DNA from: Setomelanomma holmii | Lineage: Eukaryota > Ascomycota > Dothideomycetes > Pleosporales > Phaeosphaeriaceae | DNA length: 64,000 nt | NCBI GenBank assembly: GCA_010015745.1 | Contig: ML978251.1 | Coordinates: 59,712-123,711 of the forward strand | Direction: 5' to 3' | In this document: positions 1 to 11,182 of the stretch, one piece after another | How positions within the stretch are numbered: the first letter of the stretch is position 1 | Layout: every line of letters begins with the position of its first letter | Notes under the pieces: model-generated | What the model saw: the letters and a program-made list of their open reading frames with translations, nothing else | The model's database searches: none | Told to the model about the DNA's origin: nothing | Made by a program: the position numbers and the translations under genes

Positions 1-783
1 GAGCCTAATCAGACCGTGCCTGGACTACTGACGCCCCAGCAGCAGGGTGAGCAAGGGCATCCGGCCAACCAGATGCATGCGCGGGGCGTCAGTTCGGCGT
101 CGCAGGTACAGGCACATACAAAGCAGCAACGGGAAGGACTACAATCCGCACCGCAACATCGCGTCCAAAGATCGCAGCAGAGTCTCTGGGACGGCTGGAG
201 TCATGCCCAGGCATATGGTCTAGGAAGTGATGATCAGAGTCCGCCCATGAGCGTCGTTACAGATATGAGTCTTGAAGATGAGGACGTAGACGACATGTGG
301 GACAACTTTGAGAGGCTAAATCTCCAAACACAGAAGAGGTTGCAAGCTTATGGCACAACAAGAAGCAGCAGGCGGACAGACAGCACATTTAGCTCACAGA
401 ATTCGACATTACTCGACAGCGATACAGAGTATCCGTACTCGAGCGACTCGGCATATGAACATGACCCGCAGCCAACACAAGTCCAGAACTATAGAAAGAG
501 TCGCGTCTCTGCCGGTCCAGATGGTCGTCCGCTCGTTGATTTTCCTATACCGCGCGGCGTTGATCCAGAACTTCTGGTGGGGGTCGATGTGGATCCAAGG
601 AGTATGGCAGACTTGCTGCTCAGCAGTGCGGTGGACCTGCGGGACGGGACGAGGGCAGGGAGAGATTTGCTTAGGGCGATGAGGTTGGAGGAGGTTGTTG
701 AGACTGGTAACGGCGGGGTACAGGAGGAGATTGAGGATGACGGCGAGGGGCAGGGCACGGTTAGACTGGTGGGGAGGGGTTGA
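1..783 (+). CDS. 3' end of an unknown gene (partial, cut by window edge)
   Basis: The reading frame is open from the first base of the window to a TGA at 781-783, so this is the C-terminal 260 residues of a longer protein. The first half is Gln/Ser-rich and looks disordered. The last ~90 residues are more ordered, with a PLVDFPIPRGVDPELL stretch, a helical segment (SMADLLLSSAVDLRDG) and an acidic end (QEEIEDDGEG). I do not recognise a family. No ATG fits a natural start, and the frame simply enters from upstream. Codon use and the long open frame support coding. The next gene (RRN3) is on the same strand about 680 bp downstream. Confidence 0.6.
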   Translation, partial: EPNQTVPGLLTPQQQGEQGHPANQMHARGVSSASQVQAHTKQQREGLQSAPQHRVQRSQQSLWDGWSHAQAYGLGSDDQSPPMSVVTDMSLEDEDVDDMWDNFERLNLQTQKRLQAYGTTRSSRRTDSTFSSQNSTLLDSDTEYPYSSDSAYEHDPQPTQVQNYRKSRVSAGPDGRPLVDFPIPRGVDPELLVGVDVDPRSMADLLLSSAVDLRDGTRAGRDLLRAMRLEEVVETGNGGVQEEIEDDGEGQGTVRLVGRG

Positions 784-1460
784 TGGGGGGATTTGACATG
801 ATTTGGCGTCCATGGCGTGAATTGGGCATATGGGTGCATGGTATGGACGGTGTCATCGGTCTGTGTTATGGCGTTTTCTAGAACTTTCAGGGATGTTCGA
901 CTGTTGGACTGGCACCTGCGGTCTGGTTTTCCATGATCATGATCATCTGACACGCCCTGAGAACAACCCCAATAAGCCTATTACATGGGCGCAAACCGGA
1001 CCAAAAGTAATAAGAGCGATGTAGACTGAAGACTCCTTTGCTAAAGAGCTTTAACAACAACTAACACTTCACGTCATTGGGACGGTACCCTCGTAATATT
1101 TTTCAGCTCTAGAAACGCCAGACCTCATTAGTATCCTGTTTGATTCGTGAGCTTGGTGAAGATGAACATGCTATCTCACCGGCATTTCGATTATCTTCAA
1201 TGTTGTGCATCGTAATTTGCTCATCGAGCCGAATCATAATCCCGAAATCGACTCGCCATGGTCGCCAATCGGTGAGTGAAGGTTCTCCACTGAAAAGTTG
1301 GGAGCCGGGGTTTAGCCGAGGATTAGCGCCACCCTGTCGCGTGGTGCAGTTTGCAGTTTATCCCCCGCTTACCGCACCGCCATTTTCACCAGGCACCGCC
1401 CTCATCCTTTACTCACCATACAGAACCGATGTGAACCACTTCGACAATCTCCTTCACACC
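784..1460. other. Intergenic, upstream of RRN3
   Basis: No supported gene. It holds the 3' flank of the partial gene and the promoter/5' UTR of RRN3. The RRN3 frame stays open back to 1140, but the only ATG with a good context that begins a plausible protein is at 1461. A pyrimidine-rich stretch lies just before it. Confidence 0.5.
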
Positions 1461-3497
1461 ATGGTCTCTCTCGCCTCAATCAACCGAGCGACCGACATCG
1501 TCGCCCCAAGCGTAGGCGGCGGCAGCCTGAAGCGCAAGAACCTGGACCACTCCTCCGACGTCGAAAACACAACCTCGAGTCAGCTGAAACGCCGCCGAGT
1601 CGCATTCAACCCCGACGTCGATGTACGGATACTGTCCGACGAGAATGATAAGAGTCTGGAGCTAGTGGGCGAAGAGGTGCGGCGCGCGATAGAGAAGCAC
1701 GCGACGGGCGACCAGGCATCCTACGACGTGCTCAAGGGCCTGTTCAGGGAAGACCCGCGATCCTCGAATGCGCCGCTTTCTGGCCTGCTGCACAAGTATG
1801 TCATTGCGCTCACCAACAACGTCCACCTGCTCGATCACACCTGCAAAGGCCTGGTGCACGCCATCATCGACTGCCACTGGACAGCACGGAATGACGCCTT
1901 TGTGCGCTCGTACCGGTATTTCTTGCGGTCACTGCTGTCTATACACTCCGGCTTCATGTCGAATGTCCTCCAAGAGCTCGTCTCAATGTTCCTCGAGGCG
2001 CCCTCAATCACAGCAAGGCAGCAGGACGATCCGCCCATTGAGCGCGTGCGGGTCCAGGCGCGGATACACGAGTGCTTGAGGTCGATCCTCCGCAACATTC
2101 CCATGGCGAGCGCTTTCTTGTCGCCAATTCTGGGAGCGAAATTTCCATATCCCGACGACGATGCGCGGACCCACGTGCAGTACATTCGGAATATTCTCAA
2201 GGTGGTGGACTATTGCCCAGAGCTCAAAGGCGAAATCTTTTCTCTCGTCACGGACAAGCTGGTCAAGATCGACGTGCAGATTCAGGTGGATATGGAGGAA
2301 TTGGAGGACGATATCGAGGAGCGACTTGTGGGTGATGCGATCAACGAGGATGCGGATAGCGACAGTGACAACGAGTCGGTGTCGAGTGAGGAAAGTCTTG
2401 AGCCAGAGGAGCAGCGACTGAAGGATATCAGACAGGCTGTCAGCAAACTCGACACTATCATGGACCTGCTGTTCACGCATTACGACTCCATCTTCGCGGA
2501 AGACCGATTCGAGGCGGACGAGCTATTCGAGAGTCTTCTCTCGCAATTCGCAGCGACAATCCTTCCCACATATCGCTCCCGACACACCCAATTCTTGCTT
2601 TTCCACTTCAGCCAGACGTCGGCAGACCGCACAGAGCAGTTTGCTGGCGCCTGCTCGCATCTTGCATTCGATCAAAACCGACCACATATTCTCCGCGTCA
2701 CCGCCGCTGCATACCTCGGTTCCTTTATTGCGCGTGGTGCTCACGTATCTTCAGACACCGTCAGGGCAGTCTTTGATCTTCTCTGCCACCACTTGGAGAT
2801 TCTTCGCACAACCCACGAGCCAGGCTGCAAGGGCCCAGACCTACGACGCTACGGAACATACTATGCCATCTCACAAGCTCTCCTCTACACGTTCTGCTTT
2901 CGATGGCGCGACCTGATCGTCACACACGACGGCAATCCACCTACCGACTACGACATCATAAACCAAGTCGACGACTTTACATGGTACAACAAAACCCAGC
3001 AAATCCTCCACCGCAACATCCTCTCCAAGCTCAACCCGCTCAAAATCTGCGCCCCCACCATCGTCGCCCAATTCGCACGCATGGCACACCATCTCCGCTT
3101 CCTCTACGTCTTCCCACTCATCGAAACCAACAAGCGCGTCCGGCTCGCGCGCAGTCTTGCCAGCGGGTATCTCGATGGCATGGGCGGGCGTGAGACGGCG
3201 CTGAGCAATAAGAAGGGCGAGGAGACGTATTTGCTGGACGCGTATTTTCCGTTCGATCCGTACGTGCTGCCGAAGAGTAAGAGGTGGCTTGAGCAGGATT
3301 ATGTGAGCTGGAAACCGGTGCCGGGAATGCCGGTTGAGAGGGATGAGGATGAGGAGGATGAGGAGGAGGAGGAGGAGGAGGAGGAGGAGGATGATGATGA
3401 AGAGGAGGATGATGATACGGAGTCGGAGAGGGACGAAGACGAAGATATTATCCAGCCGGATGATCTGGACGACGGCAGCACGGAGACCAGTATTTGA
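1461..3497 (+). CDS. RRN3: RNA polymerase I-specific transcription initiation factor RRN3
   Basis: A single-exon, 678-residue protein of the RRN3/TIF-IA family. In other eukaryotes this factor bridges RNA polymerase I to the rDNA promoter factors in the nucleolus. Family-typical text includes LLHKYVIALTNNVHLLD and CHWTARNDAFVRSYRYFLRSLL near residues 110-165, and LLDAYFPFDPYVLPKSKRW near the end, the conserved C-terminal block. An acidic, serine-containing insert (about residues 290-325) and a final acidic tail encoded by GAG/GAT repeats (about 630-670) flank the conserved core. The N-terminus has a basic patch (LKRRRVAF) that could be a nuclear localisation signal. ATG 1461 is chosen because sequence before it (from 1140) is promoter-like and Pro-rich. 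The length is normal for the family. Confidence 0.93.
   Translation: MVSLASINRATDIVAPSVGGGSLKRKNLDHSSDVENTTSSQLKRRRVAFNPDVDVRILSDENDKSLELVGEEVRRAIEKHATGDQASYDVLKGLFREDPRSSNAPLSGLLHKYVIALTNNVHLLDHTCKGLVHAIIDCHWTARNDAFVRSYRYFLRSLLSIHSGFMSNVLQELVSMFLEAPSITARQQDDPPIERVRVQARIHECLRSILRNIPMASAFLSPILGAKFPYPDDDARTHVQYIRNILKVVDYCPELKGEIFSLVTDKLVKIDVQIQVDMEELEDDIEERLVGDAINEDADSDSDNESVSSEESLEPEEQRLKDIRQAVSKLDTIMDLLFTHYDSIFAEDRFEADELFESLLSQFAATILPTYRSRHTQFLLFHFSQTSADRTEQFAGACSHLAFDQNRPHILRVTAAAYLGSFIARGAHVSSDTVRAVFDLLCHHLEILRTTHEPGCKGPDLRRYGTYYAISQALLYTFCFRWRDLIVTHDGNPPTDYDIINQVDDFTWYNKTQQILHRNILSKLNPLKICAPTIVAQFARMAHHLRFLYVFPLIETNKRVRLARSLASGYLDGMGGRETALSNKKGEETYLLDAYFPFDPYVLPKSKRWLEQDYVSWKPVPGMPVERDEDEEDEEEEEEEEEEDDDEEEDDDTESERDEDEDIIQPDDLDDGSTETSI
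3343..3416 (+). repeat. GAG/GAT trinucleotide tract coding an acidic tail
   Basis: An imperfect run of GAG, GAG-GAT and GAT triplets inside the RRN3 reading frame. It encodes an almost pure Glu/Asp segment. Triplet periodicity keeps the frame, so length changes would be tolerated. The antisense frames across it produce spurious long leucine/serine ORFs. Confidence 0.9.
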
Positions 3498-4016
3498 TTC
3501 CTGCATCAACCATTTGGGAGTTTTGGACTTGATTTAGGGCCGCATAGCTTTGGCGTAACCCGGTGCATATACTGGCGCATCTTTGGGTTGGAAGTTTATG
3601 GTCTGGATTGGATCTTACGATATGAATGGGATAGGATATATGCAGCTACGTGGAACACAAACAATTGAAACATTCAAACATTCCATTTGCCAGTGTTCCT
3701 CTTTTCGAATTGTCATGGGCCTGTGCTGTCACGGCAACTCTGCCATGTGCTAATTGCGCAGCTTGGGAAGGACGCGACGTGTAGATAGTCTTGCATTCCG
3801 TCTCATTACTATATCGTCTTGGGTTTCGTTGTACACCCTCTCTATATCTCTCTTCAACCCATACATACCAACCAAGCTTGCTCAGATTCTCTCGCTTTGG
3901 ATTCTCCCAGTATTTTCCCCATCATCTACCCACCCTCCCCGCCTCCCAACATCCCCCAAGTCCCCCCGCCCATCCCATCCTCCCCGACAATCCACCCAAG
4001 CCCAAGCAAAATGCAT
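3498..4016. other. Convergent intergenic region between RRN3 and the cyclophilin gene
   Basis: Holds the 3' flanks of two convergent genes. The stretch 3890-4010 is strongly pyrimidine-rich on the plus strand (runs of CCC and CCTCCCC), so it is purine-rich in the cyclophilin 3' UTR sense. Small ORFs here are proline-rich artefacts of that composition. Confidence 0.5.
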
Positions 4017-4804
4017 TCACATCTCCCCACACTGACTAATTACCACATCCTGATTCGGCTTGCCCTCGGGGTTCGCGACCGTGCGCGTGTTTTCAATCTT
4101 GGTAACGACGTCCATGCCCTCGATCACGTTGCCGAAAACAACGTGTTTACCGTTCAAGTGCGGCGTGCCGGATTTGGCGGTGATGATGAAGAATTGGCAG
4201 CCATTGGTATTGGGTCCGCTATTCTGGGGGATGTTAGTGAAGAGTTTGGTAAAGTTCAGTTTGAGAAGGGGAGGGTACGTACTGCCATGGAAAGCAAACC
4301 CGGCTTATCATGCTTCAAGGTAAAATTCTCATCTGCAAATTTCTCGGTGCCGTAGATTGTGCGTGATCCTGTGCCGTTGCCGTTGATGAAGTCGCCGCCT
4401 TGGATCATGAAGCCTTTGATCTATTTTCTATTAGTTCTCCAACCCCAAAAACACATTTCAGGATAAGCTGGGGTTGTACCGACCACACGATGAAACTTGC
4501 ACCCCTTGTACCCCTGCGGTTGCCCCCGTCCATTCTTCGTCTCGCCTGTGCAAAATTGCCGAAAGTTCTCTGCTGTCTTGGGCACGACATGCTTGTATAA
4601 TTCCATCTTGATGCGGCCCAGTTTCTCTCCTGTGTGCTTATGTCAGTCGTCACATGGTCGGAAAAACGGGCCTAGGTGACCCGAGTCCAGCCAAGCGGAG
4701 GCGCGTGTGTGGGATGATGAGGTGCGGGGTGTTTTGCGGGCCGGCATACCTCCAAGAGTAATGTCGAAAAAGACGATTGGGTTGGGCTCGGTAGCGTCGG
4801 CCAT
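4017..4804 (-). CDS. Cyclophilin-type peptidyl-prolyl isomerase (cyclophilin H / Cyp3-like)
   Basis: Four exons: complement(join(4017..4223,4283..4420,4484..4629,4750..4804)), 181 residues. The spliced product starts MADATEPNPIVFFDITLGGE and carries the whole cyclophilin fold: the active-site block KFHRVIKGFMIQGGDF (Arg-Val/Phe-Met-Gln), LLSMANSGPNTNGCQFFI, and HLNGKHVVFGNV with the substrate-pocket His. The GETKNGRGQPQGYKG insert and overall length match human PPIH, a U4/U6.U5 tri-snRNP-associated isomerase. The likely role is proline isomerisation in spliceosome assembly, inferred from family. All introns restore phase. Donors GTATGC and GTACGT are good; the second intron uses a weaker GTCGGT donor, chosen because it alone gives HRV-IKG in frame. 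C-terminus is ISQCGEM. Confidence 0.92.
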
Positions 4805-6000
4805 GGCTGTGGCAGTGCAGATACACCAAACGTCTTTCGCTGTCGGGAGCCAGATTCTGTGTGTTCAGACCAGATGACGTGAATGATAGCAACAAGGGTT
4901 TGCAGCGTGATCAGGTTGTGCGTTATCGCGCTCGGGAATAGGAATAGTGGTTGCAGTAGCTGGAGTGCAGCGACGATCTCTCCTCGAGTGAAGAAAATGC
5001 AAAATGCGTGGGACTGCAGGAGCGCTTAACTTGCCTGTGGGTGGAGAAGATGCAGGACGAGGGCTTAGCGCTGGGGTAGATGATCCACTTGGGGCAGGGA
5101 TTGGCAGTGTGAGTGAACCAAGTCGGCGCACACGACTGAAGCGCGCAAGATGTGGGCTGAGATTTCATGTGCTGAATAGCTGAGATAACTTCATGTGCAT
5201 GCTTGTTAGGCGTCTTGGGCGTCAGCTAGATGCAGACTCGTAGATAGCGTTTTGTGGGGGATTCAGCTTCATCTTGGAGGAGCACATGATGGGGTTACGC
5301 CGAATACTTTTTATGGCAGTAGCGACAAGTCTTCAATAGCAGGCGCAACGGCATGAGCACATCATCTATGCGCGCACAGCATGTGCATTGTGAGATTCTG
5401 TAATATGGAGTGGTGGTTCCATGGTTTTGTCATGGTTGCCGAATCGAGCCACACCTCACAGACCGGTTCGTGCCTGGCTCTTCCCGGATTAGCGAGGGCC
5501 TTGCGGTCTTTATCCTGCCCTGCGCGCCTCTCCTCCCCAACCTCAATTCCCGCATCCGTTTCCCATCGCCTACACAGCCTCGCGACCAGACTCGCCCCCG
5601 CAACACTGCGACTGCGTACAGAGCATTGCATGGCCTGCCGTGCCGTTGTGTGAATACTAGTCTTGCTATTGTGGCAATCGCCATTCACAGCGACGCAGCC
5701 CGGCCAGTTGTTCTCCCGCCCGTCCCCTGGTCGCCACGCCCGCAGTCGTTGCCGTCACCACCACTCTCCGCCAACTGGGATAGCACTGCGGCGAACTCGA
5801 ACCTCCATATCGCCACGATCGTGTATCTGGGCAAAAGCGCAATACTCGACTGCAATTGTCTTGTTGCGCGTTCCTGGTCTCTTATCGGACCTTCGTCAGT
5901 TTCACTTCCGCTTCCGGCCGGGCCTTCACACACGACAACCCTTCACTGGCATTGTCCCCATACCTCTTCTCGCCATATGGAACGATAGAACTACTTCATC
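4805..6000. other. Divergent promoter region (cyclophilin / RING protein)
   Basis: 1.2 kb between two divergently transcribed genes. ORFs of 80-190 codons occur on both strands at 5400-6000 but overlap one another, lack recognisable domains and have no consistent starts. The last ~500 bp is C-rich on the plus strand, typical of fungal 5' UTR and promoter DNA. Nothing else is supported. Confidence 0.5.
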
Positions 6001-7380
6001 ATGTCTACCATTGTACCAAGCGTAACATCTCTCGCCCCAGCCGCGAGCGCGAGCCAGACCCAGGGCAGTAACTCGGGAGGGAATCAGGGTGGTCCGACCA
6101 GTTCGCCGCTGCTCTTCTTCGTCGCCCTCGGCTTCGGTGTCGTCTTCACAAACCTATGGTACGACATCTTTGGGTAGCATTTCGAGTGCCGTTGTTAACA
6201 TGTAATCAGGATCATCGTCGGTGTCAAGTACTGCTTCCGATATAACCGCCGTCGCGCAGTTCAAGCCGCCGCAGATGGCGAACCCATCGACCTCAATGCG
6301 ATGCCTCGGCCGCACAGGAGGAGGCGAGAGAAGAAGTTGATGACCATGGACGAGGTCAACGAACGATTCCCTCTGACCAAGTACAAGCAATGGAAGTCGA
6401 CGCGCGAGACGAAAGGACTGCCAGCCAGCGGAGGAATTGCAACTGCGCCGGCAAGCCGAGCTGCGAGCATGAAGGACGTTGAGGGAGTCATCTCTGCAAA
6501 GGACGAAGGCACCTCGAGCCCTCGACCCGACACTGCGCTGTCGATGGCCCGCGAGGATCTGGCAGCACCCAATTCTTCATCCCAACCGCAATCCAGCTCG
6601 CCGCGGGTGAGCGAAGATGGTAAAGAGAAGGACGTCGAGGAGAAGCTTGCCGCTGAGAAGGCCGCCGCCACCACCACCACCACCACCACCAAGACGGAGA
6701 CTGTTGAGAGCCCCAAGACGACACCACAGCCAGTTGTACGCGAGCACGACGACGAGTCCGAGGACGAAGACGACCCAATCCGCACCGCTACTGCACCCGA
6801 GATGTTGGCTGAGCCAGGTGACACGTGCGCTATCTGCTTGGACACACTCGAGGACGATGACGATGTGCGGGGGCTGACCTGTGGCCACGCCTTCCACGCC
6901 AGCTGTGTTGATCCATGGCTCACAAGTCGACGAGCGTGCTGCCCACTTTGCAAGGCCGACTACTACGTGCCCAAGCCGCGTCCCGAGGGCGAGGTAGAGC
7001 AGACACAAGGAGGTCGTGTCCGTGTTGGTCTGCGATCGCCCACATCGCCACAGGCTGTGTGGACCACTACTCGCGGCAACCCCTTCTCTCGATCACGAGT
7101 CATCATTGTTGGCAATGCTGCCGGACAGCAGCAGAGTCAGCGCGTCGATCGATTTGGTCGTCTCCGTGGTCCCAGCCGACAGGAGCGTGCAGCCACTGGA
7201 GACGGTACTCAGCAGACTGAGCAGACCACCGGTAACTCAGGCTGGCGGTCACGGCTTACTGTCAACCGTGCACAAGGCCCTACATTTAGCAACTGGTTTG
7301 GCCGCAACCGCAACGCTGCTCCCACGGACAGCACACCACCACAACCGACACCAGGCCAGCTCGAAGCCGGTAATCGGTAG
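6001..7380 (+). CDS. Membrane-anchored RING-H2 finger protein (probable E3 ubiquitin ligase)
   Basis: Two exons, join(6001..6158,6210..7380), 442 residues. The intron (GTACGA..ATCAG, 51 bp) splits a Trp codon and joins ...FTNLW to IIVGVKYCF. A single hydrophobic segment spans about residues 37-60, preceded by a Ser/Gly/Gln-rich N-terminus and followed by an Arg-rich stop-transfer stretch. The RING-H2 domain is at about 259-302: CAIC, then CGHAFHASCVDPWLTS and CCPLCK, with all eight zinc ligands present. This matches ATL-type single-pass RING proteins that recruit E2 enzymes at membranes. Between membrane and RING lies a low-complexity Ser/Thr/Glu region that includes a short ACC (Thr) repeat at 6667-6690. 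The C-terminal 130 residues are Arg/Gln/Thr-rich and probably disordered. Specific substrate unknown. Confidence 0.85.
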
Positions 7381-8589
7381 TCGTAACATAGAAACGATTT
7401 TCAGACATTCATACTTCCCGCACATGATTTCCACGCCATCACGACCTTCGATTACCCTCTGCGCATGCTACTGCGCTTCTCAGCTCCCATCTTGTTGGCG
7501 TTATTGGTTGGGCCCGGCCCACTGTACTTGCAATATCCGGTGCATATGTTTTTTCAGGCGTGGAGTGGCTGCATCATACCTGGTATGGCTCCGACGCAAG
7601 AGCACTTGAAGAGGATTGGGTATATAGATAGGCACGATTCGTGGCCTGCATTGGACGACTGGATAGGTGGGTTGGACATGGGATATAGTTCATCTAAGAT
7701 CACAAGTACAGTTTTTGTCATCAGGTTGGAGGCGTTCTTGCTTCGTGAGGTGGCTGGTTTCGGGAATTGCAGGTGTGGGGTTGGTTTGTCGCGACTTCCC
7801 TCCAGACGTTCGCCCGGTTTCCTCGTCTGTATTCGTCCGACCCGTTTCCTACATCATTTCCACAACAAGTCGCCCTTCACGTCTCAGTCCTCAACCCACG
7901 CTACCACTCTGTTAACAAGCTTCGCCTTTCAAGTGAACGGTGTTTCTCGCCGCTAGTGGCAGGTGCCTTTGACGTGAACAGGTTTGAATGATACTGGTTA
8001 GTTGCAGCTGTTGTCATACGCTGCAAGTCGAACTCGAGTTGCGACACGGCATCAATATTCAAAGTGGTTCTGTAGCTTGAATCAAGTCCTCCAACGAATA
8101 GCGTCTTCCTCGGTCCCCAGTCTTGAGCTTATGTGGTACTGACTTGGCCAAGTCCTTACGATTGGGCACCACCGCCAGGTTTGGGCGCTGCGCCAAAGCC
8201 TTCCAGCGACGCCGAAATGCCGTTTGAGGAGCGGTGGATGTTGTTATGCGTATGGCCTTGGTGGGAAGCTCTTGAGTGTGAAGAGATGTGACCAACTTTG
8301 GGTCGCTTGATCCGTAGTTGTGGTAGTGTACCGCATTTCGACAAATACTCTCACTTCGTCTGGACTATCATCGAAAACATACCGAAATAAGAGCTCAACA
8401 TCCGAATCACCGGACTATTTGACTCTTCCCCTTTGGTGGACTAACGATGCCCTGCAGATGCGTTGAAAATATTCCACCATTGCAATTATTTCAAAACCGC
8501 ACACTCTTCCGACCTCGAAACATCTTCACATCTTCGCAACGAGACATTCACTTGCGCGACTACAACTACCTACCCGCCAGATACCAGCC
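7381..8589. other. Intergenic between RING gene and F-box gene
   Basis: Holds the RING gene 3' flank and the F-box gene promoter. A minus-strand frame at 8159-8344 begins with ATG and ends SASLEGFGAAPKPGGGAQS; its glycine-rich end resembles small conserved fungal proteins, but no domain is recognisable and upstream exons could not be fixed. A plus-strand 163-codon frame at 7465-7956 shows no recognisable features. Confidence 0.35.
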
Positions 8590-10279
8590 ATGAGCCCCGA
8601 ACAGCATGGCAAGATTACTTTACCGATTCTTTCTGTCGACGAAATGAGACAAAGGCGCTTGAACGACCCGTTCGACAACCCACAACAAATAGGCCAAATA
8701 TCCTCATCCTCCATACCTTCACATGAATTGATGGAGGCTTTTGTTTTCCGCGGCAGTATACATCAAGCACCAGAGGTTAATTCATCACCAGCGGGAGCTT
8801 TCAGTGGTCCGAGTCCTACTAAGAATGGCACGACAGGCCTACTCAACTTACCGAACGAGGTCCTGGATAGAGTATTTCCGTACCTTAGAAAGTCAGAGTG
8901 GAGTGCGCTTCGAAAAACACATCCCTTACTCAGGGCGTCAGCACAGGCATTGCTCTTTCGCGAGGTCGAAATCTGCGTCCGTACACGCACGGTTGGAAGA
9001 TTCATGTCTCTCCTCGATAAGCAATCAAGGATCGCGCAATATGTAAAGTCTGTCAAATTGCGCCCCGAAGAGAAAATGGTGCTGCCAGTCCTTGTGCGGG
9101 ACTGCGTGCGTTGTCTCTTAAATCAATTACATGATTTGCGATCAATCACCGTTTGTCTTGGGCAAGCACACACCTTAGACAGACCGCACAAAGAGCGATT
9201 CGTGGATTCTGTGTTACATCCGTAAGTCAACAGCTCACAGACAGACATCAACACTATCATCTCCCATACGCAACATGTCAACATCCAAAAAAAAAAAAAA
9301 AAAAAAAAAGGTCCCTACCGGTTGGCTGATTCTCTGCAGAATCCGATCCTGGTCAAAATGCCGACCCGAGATTAGAGTCGAGGTCGAACGACCATGGGTC
9401 CTTACTGAGACCACGTTCCGCCATCCCCACATAACATCATTATCCTTCACCACCACGAACCTCTTCGACGCTACCAGATCCTTCCTCGCCTTTATGCCAC
9501 TCTCCTTCTTCGTTCCGCCAGATTTCGATCACACTGCCATGCGGCATCTCGACTTTGGCATAATGACTGTTAACTCAGACGCAATACGACAAGCCTGCGA
9601 GACTTATACGTCGCTGGCAGACTTGTCTTTCACAATCTTACACGATACATGTACAAGCGCCTTGGCCTCTTCGCTTGTCCCGGCTCGAGAGCGATTGACC
9701 CATCTCAGCATCCGTCATGAGTCCAAACGCGGATTGGCCGCATACTGTACCAAGAGACTGGACCTTCGTGGGTATCGACTTCTCAAGAATCTCACCAGCG
9801 AAGCTTCTTTCCTGCGAAACACGGAACGGTGTATGATCATGCGTGTCAACGACAATGTTGTCCATCCGAGCTTCCTCACGTGCTTGACAGAAAGCTCGCA
9901 GATCAAAGAATGCTTACCATCTCATCTTCGTAACCTCACGATTCTGTTCAACTCGCCGGATTATATCACGACGCGTCTTCCACATGCAGCAAGCAGCGAG
10001 CCAAACGCGAGACTCAGCGGCATCAAGAATTGGGAATTTGAGAAGCTGATTTCGTATTTGCGCGGGGCATTCCGCAGCTGTCGGATCAGGTTGGTGGAGG
10101 AGAGACATATGTGTCCGCTTTCATTGCAGACTGAGGATCCGGGGACGATCGAATGCACGCTGAACGATGAACGGAGAGCAACACTGAGGAAAATGGGATT
10201 GATCGTGGAGATGGAAATGCTTGCGAGTAGAAGGAGGATTGAAGTGCCCATGACTGCAGGTGAATGGATACTGTATTGA
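8590..10279 (+). CDS. F-box domain protein
   Basis: Two exons, join(8590..9221,9340..10279), 523 residues. Exon 1 ends in a GTAAGT donor directly before an in-frame TAA; the acceptor TCTCTGCAG at 9338-9339 restores the frame, and the 118-bp intron contains a 23-A tract. The F-box is at about residues 84-125 (LLNLPNEVLDRVFPYLRKSEW..LRKTHPLLR), the Skp1-binding module of SCF ubiquitin ligases. The remaining ~400 residues have leucine-rich-repeat-like spacing (HLDFGIMTV, LTHLSIRH, LRNLTILF) without a clear named domain, as in many fungal F-box proteins. Downstream at 10,472 lies a truncated relative. Target proteins are unknown. Confidence 0.8.
9287..9309 (+). repeat. Poly(A) tract of 23 A inside an intron
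   Basis: An uninterrupted run of 23 adenines within the F-box gene intron, 30 bp before the acceptor. An apparent lysine-rich start (MSTSKKKK) read through it is an artefact of the intron being open in that frame. Confidence 0.9.
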
Positions 10280-10471
10280 GCAGGACTGTGCGCCTCCACG
10301 ATGGACTTCGATTGACGCATATTTGGCCGTCATACCGCTTGCCAATCCGGGATGTGACTTGGTCTAAACTACAGGTCAGCACTGCGTCCAACAAACATGG
10401 TTTCATTTCATGTTATATCACTGGCCAGTCTCACGGACACCCAAAAGTCCCCATACCCGCATCGTTCGATC

Positions 10472-10690
10472 ATGGCACGTCTCCCGAATGAGCTGCTCGA
10501 TGACATCTTCGCTTACTGTGACACACGTACCTGGCTCAACGCCTGTCAGGCTCATCGGCTTTTTCGCAAATCAGCTCAATACGTCCCCTTCCGCAACGTT
10601 CACCTTACCTCTCCTGGTTCATGCAAAGCTTTTCCAAAGCAAGTTTGGACCAATTGTGATTCTGGGAAAAGGGTCTTGTGCAATCCTTGA
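10472..10690 (+). pseudogene. Truncated F-box gene fragment
   Basis: A 72-codon frame starting MARLPNELLDDIFAYCDTRT carries a convincing F-box (LPNELLDDIFAYC...NACQAHRLFRKSAQY) and then stops at 10,688-10,690. An F-box protein normally continues for several hundred residues. The following 450 bp is AT-rich and offers only a disconnected 91-codon frame (10,873-11,148), so this reads as a relic of a gene related to the intact F-box gene just upstream. It could also be the first exon of a gene whose intron I could not define. Confidence 0.55.
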
Positions 10691-11174
10691 GGAGGTAGTC
10701 ATAAAAAGGCGTCACCGTTGTGCCGAATACATTGTCAAATCTCATCTCATAATACTTTAACGGGCGAAACAAGCACTTCTCACGAAGACAAATATTCCAT
10801 TATGCTAATATCTTCTCTTTTCTCTTTCCTGGTTCCACTACGGTAGCTGGTCCCGTACTGACGTCGAAGGCTATGATCGACCACCAGATTAGGCTCATCA
10901 CACTGTTCGGCCCAATCACTCTTCCTCGTACTCACATCAGCAACATCAGCATCACTTTCTTTGACTTTGGTGACGAGATTTTCGACATCTCTTCGATATC
11001 CGTGTTTGGCGATATCAACGACTTGGGCGACTACACACAAATGGAAAAGGACGCGGAAATGCCGCCTGGAGGATCTCAGGTAGTGCTAGGTCCTGCGCTC
11101 ATGCCAAAAGGGCTTGAGGTGTCGAATGTAGGGCATACCTCATCGTGAGAAAGGTAGTGCTGATGCAAAACTTA
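10691..11174. other. Decayed tract downstream of the F-box fragment
   Basis: AT-rich DNA with one 91-codon frame (10,873-11,148) containing ITFFDFGDEIFDISSISVFGD. A similar run, ISIFGDVND, can be read at about 11,680 beyond the MITE, suggesting two degraded copies of one gene segment on either side of the insertion. No intact gene. Confidence 0.35.
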
Positions 11175-11182
11175 GATCGCAG

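Noticed and set aside
2871..3509. 212-codon minus-strand frame rich in Leu/Ile
   Set aside because: Antisense shadow of the GAG/GAT repeat and RRN3 C-terminus; composition follows the repeat.
5410..5988. 192-codon plus-strand frame and overlapping frames in the promoter of the RING gene
   Set aside because: No domain and Pro/Ser/Thr composition; overlaps other open frames equally well.
7465..7956. 163-codon frame beginning MLLRFSAPILLALLVGPGP
   Set aside because: Looks like a signal peptide at first, but the rest is unstructured and lies in the 3' flank of the RING gene; no splice partner or domain.
9275..9339. Start MSTSKKKK followed by a poly-Lys run
   Set aside because: It lies in the intron of the F-box gene; the lysines are only a poly(A) tract.
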